Shown here: positions 21,541 to 27,693 of the stretch, one piece after another
How positions within the stretch are numbered: position 1 is the first letter of the stretch
How the letters are laid out: the number at the start of each line of letters is the position of its first letter
IMG/VR virus record: IMGVR_UViG_3300037560_000029
Span: 1 to 47,258 of that record
Reading direction: 5' to 3' (one strand)
Source: a virus
Length of the DNA: 47,258 nucleotides
Position numbers and translations under genes: made by a program
The notes under the pieces: model-generated
Database searches by the model: none
Seen by the model: only the letters and a program-made list of their open reading frames with translations
Told to the model about the DNA's origin: nothing

Positions 21541-21687
21541 CTAGCGCGGTGTCGATGTGAACATGGTCAGTTGATCAACCTCTGGCTTGCGCCATTGCCA
21601 AGCGACTGCGAAGGCATCACGACGGGACCAGCGGCCAAGGTCACGATGCAAACGATAGGCACGATAGATACGGGTGATGCTGTTCAT
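21541..21687 (-). CDS. Small basic protein, 48 aa
   Basis: ATG at 21685-21687, ending at 21541. It begins MNSITRIYRAYRLHRDLGRW and is rich in Arg and Trp (SRRDAFAVAWQWRKPE), which suggests nucleic acid or polymerase binding. GGAG lies 6 bases before the ATG, and palindrome B is directly upstream of that. It is the first gene of the leftward arm. The longer frame upstream runs through the palindrome and is rejected. Confidence 0.6.
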   Translation of the reverse strand: MNSITRIYRAYRLHRDLGRWSRRDAFAVAWQWRKPEVDQLTMFTSTPR

Positions 21688-21700
21688 GTTGTTCTCCAAT

Positions 21701-21719
21701 ACCTCACACCATGTGAGGT
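21701..21719. promoter_or_regulatory. Operator-like palindrome, copy B
   Basis: ACCTCACACCATGTGAGGT, a perfect palindrome apart from its 3-base centre. It ends 13 bases before the ATG of the first leftward gene. Same arm sequence and spacing as copy A. Confidence 0.55.
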
Positions 21720-21832
21720 TACTAATGTGTTGGGCAGGAGTGCGGTCATTCGTCAAGTATACTCCTATCCTCAGCCATTGCAACTCAATCAGTGCATCAC
21801 CATCAACCTACTGCGTAGTCGTGGTGCCCACT

Positions 21833-21849
21833 CCTCACACCATGTGAGG
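21833..21849. promoter_or_regulatory. Operator-like palindrome, copy C
   Basis: CCTCACACCATGTGAGG, 7-base perfect arms with a 3-base centre. It lies at the edge of the non-coding hinge, 114 bp from copy B start to end. Two copies flanking a promoter region are typical of cooperative repressor binding, but no repressor gene is recognised. Confidence 0.5.
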
Positions 21850-21915
21850 TTAGGCAACACACCATGATTGACTTGACATCTCAGGTTGGCATGACTATTG
21901 CATGTGCCGGGGGTG

Positions 21916-21967
21916 TGTCAAGAATCGTGCCAACATTCAATAACTCCTTAGATATCAATGACTTACG
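21916..21967. repeat. Degenerate 52-bp direct repeat, copy 1
   Basis: Opens TGTCAAGAATCGTGCCAA and ends ATCAATGACTTACG, with a fixed offset of 38 bases between these blocks. The same blocks with the same offset occur at 22038-22089. A third copy of the ending block (ATCAATGGCTTACG) is at 22000-22013. Confidence 0.6.
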
Positions 21968-22037
21968 ATGGCCCTATCCATTTGCGCAACTCCAATGAAA
22001 TCAATGGCTTACGTCTGGTGTACCGTGCTGTTTCCAC

Positions 22038-22089
22038 TGTCAAGAACCATGCCAAGTCGGAATAATGTCAATGAAATCAATGACTTAGG
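22038..22089. repeat. Degenerate 52-bp direct repeat, copy 2
   Basis: Opens TGTCAAGAACCATGCCAA and ends ATCAATGACTTAGG, 122 bp downstream of copy 1. The bases between the two conserved blocks differ, so selection or recombination has kept the ends. Confidence 0.6.
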
Positions 22090-22242
22090 CCACCCTCCCC
22101 CCCTGCCTATTGACATTCCGCGACGAGTCCGGTAGGGCGAGGACCTTTGTGCGTACAAAATACGTAAAATACCCCCAAAATACCCCTATTTGACCCCTAA
22201 ACGAGGGGCACCTGGGGCAAGAAGGCCCTCAGAGTGGCAGAA

Positions 22243-22288
22243 GCACCTCTGGTGCGGATATCCGAAGGATAGTCGGCCCTCCCGGGCC
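22243..22288. other. Three consecutive small hairpins
   Basis: GCACC-TCT-GGTGC (22243-22255), TATCC-GAA-GGATA (22259-22271) and GGCCC-TCCC-GGGCC (22275-22288) follow each other with 3-base gaps. Each is a perfect 5-bp stem. No T-run follows in either direction, so these are not ordinary terminators. Structured RNA leader, origin or protein-binding array are all possible. Confidence 0.45.
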
Positions 22289-22363
22289 TTCTAAAACAAC
22301 GTCCTCGTGATTTCTACTGGCATAATACAGGATATTGTGAAATAAGTGTAAATACTTACATAT

Positions 22364-22398
22364 AATAATGTCAGAAACACCCATCTCACCTGTTCTTT
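22364..22398 (+). promoter_or_regulatory. Repeated 35-bp motif, copy 3 (facing the late arm)
   Basis: Identical over 35 bases, in inverted orientation, to 10702-10736. Read on the plus strand it runs AATAATGTCAGAAACACC to CACCTGTTCTTT. It lies 124 bases before the first rightward GTG start. In all three copies the motif points toward the downstream genes, so a phage-specific promoter or regulator site is likely. It overlaps a TATAAT hexamer at 22361-22366. Confidence 0.65.
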
Positions 22399-22453
22399 AA
22401 GTAAACACTTAGAGTTTAGCTCATGGTTAACCTTCAGAGTAATATATACTAGG

Positions 22454-22469
22454 GGTGAGGCAACTCACC
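22454..22469 (+). other. Hairpin with GNRA-type tetraloop in late leader
   Basis: GGTGAG-GCAA-CTCACC forms a perfect 6-bp stem with a GCAA loop, a very stable RNA tetraloop of the GNRA class. It lies between the repeated motif and the first rightward gene. No U-tract follows, so it is more likely an mRNA leader structure or a processing site than a terminator. Confidence 0.5.
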
Positions 22470-22502
22470 TTAGTACACCTGACCTAAACTGGTATGAGTG
22501 AT

Positions 22503-22524
22503 ACTCTAAGTAAGGAGTTAGAGT
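22503..22524 (+). promoter_or_regulatory. Hairpin presenting the Shine-Dalgarno sequence of the first late gene
   Basis: ACTCTAA (22503-22509) pairs perfectly with TTAGAGT (22518-22524), leaving the loop GTAAGGAG, which is the ribosome binding site. The GTG start codon (22523-22525) is at the base of the stem. An upstream GAGT (22496-22499) can pair with ACTC of the same arm, giving a competing hairpin. Confidence 0.5.
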
Positions 22525-22666
22525 GACGACATTTGGTAAAATTGCATTATACGCATTACTCACAGCATTGTTCGTGGGTATCTTTCAGGTGCTCTATGAC
22601 TTACTGGTCTCATCTCTCATACATGAGTTGGTACGCCAAATGGCAGTACCACCTATTTCTACATAG
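22523..22666 (+). CDS. Small membrane protein, 47 aa (GTG start)
   Basis: GTG start with AAGGAG 5 bases upstream; TAG at 22664-22666. The product begins MTTFGKIALYALLTALFVGI and continues FQVLYDLLVSSLIHEL, a single membrane span with a short amphipathic tail. It is the first gene of the rightward arm and its start lies in a hairpin that displays the ribosome site. Function is unknown; early inner-membrane roles such as superinfection immunity are possible. Confidence 0.65.
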   Translation: MTTFGKIALYALLTALFVGIFQVLYDLLVSSLIHELVRQMAVPPIST

Positions 22667-22772
22667 AGCGCGCCGTACTGACGGACCTCTCTTCACCGAG
22701 TACGCCCTTCGTGGCTACTCACCCGTGGGCTGGCTCGGGGTGCCCCCTTCTTCGGGTCGGCCTGCACTTTAA
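22623..22772 (+). CDS. Possible small protein, 49 aa
   Basis: ATG at 22623-22625 to TAA at 22770-22772. The product begins MSWYAKWQYHLFLHRARRTD and contains GYSPVGWLGVPPSSG. No ribosome binding site is seen, but it overlaps the upstream gene's end, so reinitiation could start it. The composition looks protein-like. Weak call; it could be chance. Confidence 0.3.
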   Translation: MSWYAKWQYHLFLHRARRTDGPLFTEYALRGYSPVGWLGVPPSSGRPAL

Positions 22773-22782
22773 GGGGATAACT

Positions 22783-22866
22783 ATGACTAACAGTACCCAA
22801 CAAATTTTAGATTTCACACTTGGTATAGCTATTGGATTTGTTATTGGGTTATTGATATTCTTATGA
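22783..22866 (+). CDS. Very small membrane peptide, 27 aa
   Basis: ATG at 22783-22785 after AAGGGGA, stop TGA at 22864-22866 overlapping the next ATG (ATGA). The peptide begins MTNSTQQILDFTLGIAIGFV and ends IGLLIFL, a single hydrophobic span. The strong ribosome site and overlap support it despite its size. Confidence 0.55.
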   Translation: MTNSTQQILDFTLGIAIGFVIGLLIFL

Positions 22867-23240
22867 GTGAATCAGGACAATTAACCAAAAGACGTAAGGA
22901 CGGGACCTTCATGAAAGGTACGTCTGGTAATCCCAAAGGTAGGCCCGAAGGGTCCAAGAATGTCATAACCCTGCAGAAGCTTGCACTGGAGGAAGCCTTC
23001 AGAGAGTCTCTAGGGGACGATATGGCTGATGTGCTATCCCTGATAGTGAAGCAGGCGTTAGACGGACACGGAGCCTCTCAGAAGCTTATATGGGATGCTA
23101 ACGTATCTAAGCAGAATATCAGTGATGATAAGTCTGCGGGGGTTAAACAAGAGATAAGGGTTCGTACGATGAATATTAATCGTGGGGACGTTGTTGACGG
23201 TGATTTCACCGAAGTAAGCGAGGATAAAGAAGATGAGTGA
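22863..23240 (+). CDS. DUF5681-containing protein, possible small terminase subunit
   Basis: A 125-residue protein with the DUF5681 signature near the N-terminus (FMKGTSGNPKGRPEGSKN, residues about 17-34), a basic Gly/Pro segment found in mobile-element and phage proteins. A helical middle follows (ALEEAFRESLGDDMADVLSLIVKQAL) and an acidic tail. Small terminases are often this size with N-terminal DNA binding, but the large terminase gene is 5.7 kb away, so this role is only a possibility. The start overlaps the 27-residue peptide gene. Confidence 0.65.
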   Translation: MSESGQLTKRRKDGTFMKGTSGNPKGRPEGSKNVITLQKLALEEAFRESLGDDMADVLSLIVKQALDGHGASQKLIWDANVSKQNISDDKSAGVKQEIRVRTMNINRGDVVDGDFTEVSEDKEDE

Positions 23241-23379
23241 AGCAAATCAAAGCAGAAGTGAGCAGTATCGCCCTATCAAGGCGAACAAGCCGCCTCAGCG
23301 TAGAGCTCCGAAGCTGTCTCCGGGTCAGCCGGTCAGCTCCAGCCAGTCGTCTAACCGTGGGAAGCAAGGTAACGGTTAA
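23233..23379 (+). CDS. Small basic, Ser/Pro-rich protein, 48 aa
   Basis: ATG 23233-23235 overlaps the previous gene's end, and TAA overlaps the next ATG as TAATG. The product begins MSEANQSRSEQYRPIKANKP and is rich in Ser, Gln, Pro and basic residues, so probably disordered. No family is recognised; translational coupling on both sides is the main support. Confidence 0.55.
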   Translation: MSEANQSRSEQYRPIKANKPPQRRAPKLSPGQPVSSSQSSNRGKQGNG

Positions 23380-24200
23380 TGAGGATAGTAGGTTATTTGA
23401 GGGGGAATAACCGAAGTTCAGCCAAAGTCAAACACTTTGGGGATGCTCTTGGGGCTGAGTACAGATTACGGCAAGATCCTGTAGATGCGGACCTGATGTT
23501 CCAGTGGGGCTTTGGGATATCCCATGCGCTTAACCATGCCTTTGAGAACCACATCCCTTTCATCATTCTTGAAAACCCCGTCTGGGGTGCTAGAGGAGCC
23601 ACGTACACGTGGGCCTATGGAGGACAAAATGGATTGGGGATTATCCCGAATACTGATGGATTGCCTGAGCGACCACGTCCGGAGCTCGCGCCGTGGAAAG
23701 AAGAAGAAACCGGCCAAACGACGATATTTGGACAAATGCCAAGAGATAAGGCTCTCCACGGACTAGATACTAACGAATGGATTAAGCAATGTTCTGCAGT
23801 ATTACCGGAGAGCCAAATAAGAGAACACCCCGGGACACTAAGAAGTATAGGCGAAGAGCTCCAGCCGTGCCTCGACAGAACAAACCTAGCCGTAACGTAT
23901 AGCTCTACTGTGGGGTCTGAGACTGTTATTGCAGGAATACCAACCATCGCTATGCACCCAGCTAGTCTGGCATGGGATGTAACCACACATAATCTGAGTG
24001 ATGAACCGATTCGTCCTGATAGAGAAGAATGGCTTCATGCACTTAGCTACCGACATATATACAGGGATGGAGACGTACCTACTGACTTCATTCTGGGGGG
24101 ATACGATGCACAGCGAGCAATATGCGAAAGACTTGAAGACGTACCGTTCAGAGAGATCGTTGAATTGGGGTTCTACCGGAGCACGCAACTTCGGAACTAG
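23379..24200 (+). CDS. Glycosyltransferase-like (GT-B fold) protein, 273 aa
   Basis: Begins MRIVGYLRGNNRSSAKVKHF. The block TYSSTVGSETVIAGIPTIAM (about residues 169-188) is the pattern by which GT-B and capsule-type glycosyltransferases bind a nucleotide-sugar (Ser-Ser-x-x-x-Ser-Glu-x-x-x-x-G-x-P). The first half (FQWGFGISHALNHAFENHIPFIILENP) fits the N-terminal Rossmann domain. Phage proteins of this kind often lie beside a methyltransferase and ParB-like genes, as here. The donor and acceptor are unknown, and it may be a non-catalytic relative. Confidence 0.5.
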   Translation: MRIVGYLRGNNRSSAKVKHFGDALGAEYRLRQDPVDADLMFQWGFGISHALNHAFENHIPFIILENPVWGARGATYTWAYGGQNGLGIIPNTDGLPERPRPELAPWKEEETGQTTIFGQMPRDKALHGLDTNEWIKQCSAVLPESQIREHPGTLRSIGEELQPCLDRTNLAVTYSSTVGSETVIAGIPTIAMHPASLAWDVTTHNLSDEPIRPDREEWLHALSYRHIYRDGDVPTDFILGGYDAQRAICERLEDVPFREIVELGFYRSTQLRN

Positions 24201-24663
24201 GGTAGTAGGGCTACTCAGTAGATATCCCCAGATACAGACAGTTCTTGATTTTGGCGCTGGTAAGAGCACTCTAGGTAACTTTGTGAAGCAATATTTAGAT
24301 CATGAGGTAGAATGGACTGACTACGACCCGGGAGTCGATGGAATTGACCGGCTCCCCAAGGGCAAGTTTCATCTAATCGTGAGTTCTGACGTGATGGAGC
24401 ACATAGAGCCAGACCACCTGAATGATGTGCTAGAGTGGCTCACACACCACGCAACGAAGTTCCAGTACCACTTGATAGCATGTTCTCCTGATCTGGGGCC
24501 ACCTCTGCCTGATGGTAGAAATGCTCATCTGATCGTTCAAACCCCAGAGTGGTGGAGGGAGCAGTTCCAAGATCGAGGAATCATGGAGTATTGGTCACAT
24601 GAGGAAGTATTGAAGCGTGACAGTTTTTATGCGCCTTATTGCTGCATACAGCTAGCATATTGA
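24106..24663 (+). CDS. Class I SAM-dependent methyltransferase, 185 aa
   Basis: Starts MHSEQYAKDLKTYRSERSLN from ATG 24106-24108, with a GGGGGG ribosome-site stretch just upstream; the start overlaps the GT-like gene by 95 bases. VLDFGAGKSTLGNF is motif I (SAM binding), WTDYDPGVDGID supplies the acidic motif II, and FHLIVSSDVMEHIEPDHL is the post-I/IV region typical of small-molecule methyltransferases. No DNA-methylase (N/D)PPY motif is visible, so a sugar or metabolite acceptor is more likely than DNA. Confidence 0.75.
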   Translation: MHSEQYAKDLKTYRSERSLNWGSTGARNFGTRVVGLLSRYPQIQTVLDFGAGKSTLGNFVKQYLDHEVEWTDYDPGVDGIDRLPKGKFHLIVSSDVMEHIEPDHLNDVLEWLTHHATKFQYHLIACSPDLGPPLPDGRNAHLIVQTPEWWREQFQDRGIMEYWSHEEVLKRDSFYAPYCCIQLAY

Positions 24664-25175
24664 AGGTTCGGTACGGATGGGTCAAGATTGACGGGATAAA
24701 GGGTAAACTCATACGTAACCCAGCATATCCCGGCCCCAAGGTAGGACTCAATGGGTGGGTCTCTACGGATAGAATAGGCACAAAGGATAAACCAGAGTTC
24801 CAACTGGCTCTCACAGAGTCCATAGCCAAGGAAGGGGTTAGAAACCCAATCATTGTCTATGCACTTGAATCAGGGGATTATCTTGGATTTGGTGGGTCTA
24901 GGCTCAATGCAGCACGGGATGCTGGCTTAGAGCGAATACCAGCCTTAATCAATGACCACTGTAACAGATATCGGTATCTTCGTGAGATTACTCCAGAGAA
25001 CTGGCAAGACGTATTTACTGACATACCTCGGTACTTCGAGTTTACGGAGGATGGGGTAGACTACCATTACTCCTTAGAGAAGAATAGACGAATGCATTTT
25101 GATCCCGCAGGTATAGTATGGCGTAAAGGTGAACCCCTCTCGGAGTTTAGCTGGATTAAATCATGGGAGGGTTAA
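24639..25175 (+). CDS. ParB-like (ParB/Srx fold) protein, 178 aa
   Basis: Contains SIAKEGVRNPIIVYALESGD followed by YLGFGGSRLNAARDAGLERIPALI, the ParB/sulfiredoxin-like core with its G-x-R/S-x-x-A pattern that binds and hydrolyses nucleotide. The C-terminus (YHYSLEKNRRMHFDPAGIVW) is different from ParB. It overlaps the methyltransferase by 25 bases. An alternative TTG at 24660, overlapping the methyltransferase stop as TTGA, would begin directly at KVRYGWVKI and may be the true start. Phage ParB-like proteins of this kind often accompany methyltransferase and glycosyltransferase genes. Confidence 0.6.
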   Translation: MLHTASILKVRYGWVKIDGIKGKLIRNPAYPGPKVGLNGWVSTDRIGTKDKPEFQLALTESIAKEGVRNPIIVYALESGDYLGFGGSRLNAARDAGLERIPALINDHCNRYRYLREITPENWQDVFTDIPRYFEFTEDGVDYHYSLEKNRRMHFDPAGIVWRKGEPLSEFSWIKSWEG

Positions 25176-26974
25176 TAGGAGCAGGTCCGGGTATAGTTCC
25201 ACCGAATAATCCTCCAGAATGGATCAGTACGCCCTCCATTTCAGTCACAGAGTCGGTGGGCGGCACACACGATCTAAAAACAAATACCTTCGATCAAGAG
25301 GACGACACCCTTACGTTTGTTAAAGTAACAGGCACATTTGAGGCGTGGATGAGCTTGGACAGTGGTGGTGTAATTACAATCACCAGTTCGGCGGTAGCGG
25401 GGACATACACGGGATTTTCTTTCAGTGCAGATGATGGTACAAACAGCCCAGTAACAAGCGACACGTTTAGCATTGTTGTTAACGCCGTCGTTCCCTTGGC
25501 CGCGTTCCCAGGGGCCGAAGGGTTTGGCACTGATACTACCCACGGTAGGGGCGGTATAGTTGTTGAGGTAACAAACCTAAACGAGAGCGGTGCGGGTAGT
25601 TTCCGTGCTGCCTTAGAGATGACCGTCCCAAGAATAGTTATATTCACGGTTTCTGGAACAATAGCATTAGAGGATCGTATTATACTGCTTGCCGCTAATT
25701 CTGATGTTTTTGTGGCAGGACAAACAGCACCGGGCGACGGCATATGTATAAAGAGTGATTCTGGCGAGGAACTATTATCTTTTAGTCGTAAGGCTGCAAC
25801 AACACCGTTTCACGATGGGCTATTTCAGCATATTCGTATGCGGCATAGTGCGCAGTGGCGGAATGATGATACTACCAATACTGTTCTGGCCGATAATTTC
25901 GTCGCTGCGATGGGAACGCACGACCTTGTGTTCGATCATTGTTCATTCACTTGGCATGGCGATGAGGCATTTAGTCTTTATGGTGGCATAGTCAATGATT
26001 TTAGTGGTGGTATCTTCAATATTACAATTTCGCATTGCATTATTGGTGAAGGCGCTATAACTTCGACTGAGCATAATTATGGTCCGTTGATGAGTGGTAT
26101 GTGGAGAATAAATCAAGACCAGTACAATATATCAATCCACCATAACTTGTGTATTCACTCCTTTATAAGAAATTTCAAGATGGATGCTGGATCAGGAGAG
26201 GACAATCGAGGCCACCAGTTCAGTAATAATATTCATTACAATTGCTATGGTCAAAACTACAGCGCCTTCGTTAATTGGAACTCCGGCGACAGCAGAATGT
26301 GGATTGATGTCATAAATGACTATTATCAAGTGGGACCACAAGATACCAGCAATACAAGGCCATTTAGAGTTGGACAATCGCCCGCACCAAAAGATGTTCC
26401 TCCCGGCGGTACAGTTTATCAACCCTCGTTATATTTAGTTGGCAGTACGTGGCGCAACCAAGACGGCACCAACAGTACGAATAACAACGAGGCAGACAAC
26501 TTTACAGAAAGTGATGTTTCGCCTCTAGGTTATATTAAGAGTCAATACACGCCGAGACTAGGATGGGTTGAGCGAGGAACAGCACAGACAACGCAGCCCG
26601 CTAATCCGGTAACAATCCAATCAGCACAGGCGGGATATGATTCTGTTGTGGTTGGAGAGGACTGTGGTGCCAAGCCGCACGATTCTGTTGATGCAAGGCT
26701 GGTGGGCGACCCGGAAGATGAGGGCGGCTACAGCATGACAAATGTTGGCCCTCCTTGGGGAACCGGCTCCTATCCAACACTATCAACTGCCGCCTTTTAT
26801 GCGGGCGATGAAGCGAAACCTGTAGGCGATACCAGTGGTAATGGACTGCCTGACTATTATCAAGTAGATGTTCTTGGAAAAGACATTGGTGATGCTTATA
26901 ACCCAGCCGATACTTTCACTGTAGGTAATGACTATTCTGATATTGAGAACTGGATCATTAGTGTGACGCTATGA
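25163..26974 (+). CDS. Tailspike/depolymerase with pectate lyase-like (PL1) beta-helix
   Basis: A 603-residue protein. Residues about 15-110 look like a cadherin/Ig-type repeat (TFDQEDDTLTFVKVTGTFEAW, FSFSADDGTNSPVTSDTFSIVV). From about 113 the pectate lyase pattern begins (AFPGAEGFGTDTTHGRGGIV, VTNLNESGAGSFRAAL, IVIFTVSGTI), running through repeated short beta turns with DHCSFTWH, ISHCIIGEG and IHHNLCIHS, as in a right-handed beta-helix. Near the C-terminus GNGLPDYYQ is a calcium-type loop. It probably cleaves an acidic host polysaccharide. The gene lies upstream of terminase, far from the tail genes, which is unusual. Confidence 0.75.
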   Translation: MGGLIGAGPGIVPPNNPPEWISTPSISVTESVGGTHDLKTNTFDQEDDTLTFVKVTGTFEAWMSLDSGGVITITSSAVAGTYTGFSFSADDGTNSPVTSDTFSIVVNAVVPLAAFPGAEGFGTDTTHGRGGIVVEVTNLNESGAGSFRAALEMTVPRIVIFTVSGTIALEDRIILLAANSDVFVAGQTAPGDGICIKSDSGEELLSFSRKAATTPFHDGLFQHIRMRHSAQWRNDDTTNTVLADNFVAAMGTHDLVFDHCSFTWHGDEAFSLYGGIVNDFSGGIFNITISHCIIGEGAITSTEHNYGPLMSGMWRINQDQYNISIHHNLCIHSFIRNFKMDAGSGEDNRGHQFSNNIHYNCYGQNYSAFVNWNSGDSRMWIDVINDYYQVGPQDTSNTRPFRVGQSPAPKDVPPGGTVYQPSLYLVGSTWRNQDGTNSTNNNEADNFTESDVSPLGYIKSQYTPRLGWVERGTAQTTQPANPVTIQSAQAGYDSVVVGEDCGAKPHDSVDARLVGDPEDEGGYSMTNVGPPWGTGSYPTLSTAAFYAGDEAKPVGDTSGNGLPDYYQVDVLGKDIGDAYNPADTFTVGNDYSDIENWIISVTL

Positions 26975-27684
26975 GTTATAAAGCATTTTCTTCCACAAAG
27001 TTTCTTGATGCCACTATTACTGCTATGACGCATCCCTTAACTGTTTGCATTTGGGTTAAGAAGTCTGCCACTGAGTGGGCCGCGTCCAGCGATGATATAG
27101 CTGGTCACCTGTCGGACAACTTTACAGATGACAACGAGGCGATTGAAATTTATACGAGAGCAGATACTTTTCGCGCCTCTTGGAAACAGGGTGCCAGCGC
27201 CCAGATTAGCTCCGAGCATGTCTTTACTGACGGTGACTACGACGATGTTTGGGTGCCGCTAATCGTAAAATACACGTCGGCTACTTCTTATATCGTTTAT
27301 ATTGAAAACACAAGCAACGCAGGTGCTTTGAAAACTACATCGAGAAATTTAACAGGGCTTGATTCGTTCCGTTTGGGCGAATATATGAGTTTGAGCGTAC
27401 CTTTTGAGGGAAAACTTGGTGAGGTTACTGTTTGGGATGTTGCCCTCTCAGATGCAAACATAAATTTGATTAACCCCACGGCAGGAACGGGACCGGCAGG
27501 AAACACCATCGCCAGTGCTAACTGCGTCGGTTACTGGCCGCTGGTTGTTGACCAAAGCACACACGTAGATGAATCTGGAACCGCCAATGGCTCCTTCGTA
27601 CTCACAGGCGCACCAACTTTTGATTCAGACCACCCAGTAATCACAAGTTCGGGCAACCCGTGGTATCACTATGCACAACAATAG
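26971..27684 (+). CDS. Concanavalin/LamG-like carbohydrate-binding structural protein, 237 aa
   Basis: Begins MSYKAFSSTKFLDATITAMT. Alternating strands with FTVCIWVKKSA-like, VPLIVKYTSATSYIVYIENTSN and GKLGEVTVWDVALSDANINLI are the marks of a LamG/jelly-roll sandwich (the 'EVxVWDxALS' motif is characteristic). The start overlaps the tailspike stop by 4 bases. It probably helps the spike bind a glycan or sits on the virion next to it. No catalytic residues are evident. Confidence 0.65.
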   Translation: MSYKAFSSTKFLDATITAMTHPLTVCIWVKKSATEWAASSDDIAGHLSDNFTDDNEAIEIYTRADTFRASWKQGASAQISSEHVFTDGDYDDVWVPLIVKYTSATSYIVYIENTSNAGALKTTSRNLTGLDSFRLGEYMSLSVPFEGKLGEVTVWDVALSDANINLINPTAGTGPAGNTIASANCVGYWPLVVDQSTHVDESGTANGSFVLTGAPTFDSDHPVITSSGNPWYHYAQQ

Positions 27685-27693
27685 GAAAATATA

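Larger units (their letters stand above)
21850..22363. other. Non-coding hinge between divergent arms
   Basis: About 0.5 kb without a convincing gene (a 44-codon plus-strand frame at 21864-21998 has no good ribosome site). It contains two 52-base degenerate repeats (21916, 22038), three AAAATAC units (22157-22183) next to C-rich tracts, and three successive small hairpins (22243-22288). A TATAAT hexamer lies at 22361-22366. Such a region is a candidate replication origin and divergent promoter zone. Confidence 0.5.

Noticed and set aside
21864-21998. 44-codon plus-strand frame in the hinge (MIDLTSQVGMTIACAGGVSR...)
   Set aside because: No good ribosome binding site, and it runs through the degenerate repeats. 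Its content follows from the repeat sequence, so I treat it as non-coding.
22364-22398. Strong rho-independent terminator at the repeated motif
   Set aside because: The motif can form a weak AGAACA/TGTTCT stem with a bulge, but the tail is only CTTTC or CTTTAAG. Its position upstream of genes and outer-end conservation favour a regulatory site.
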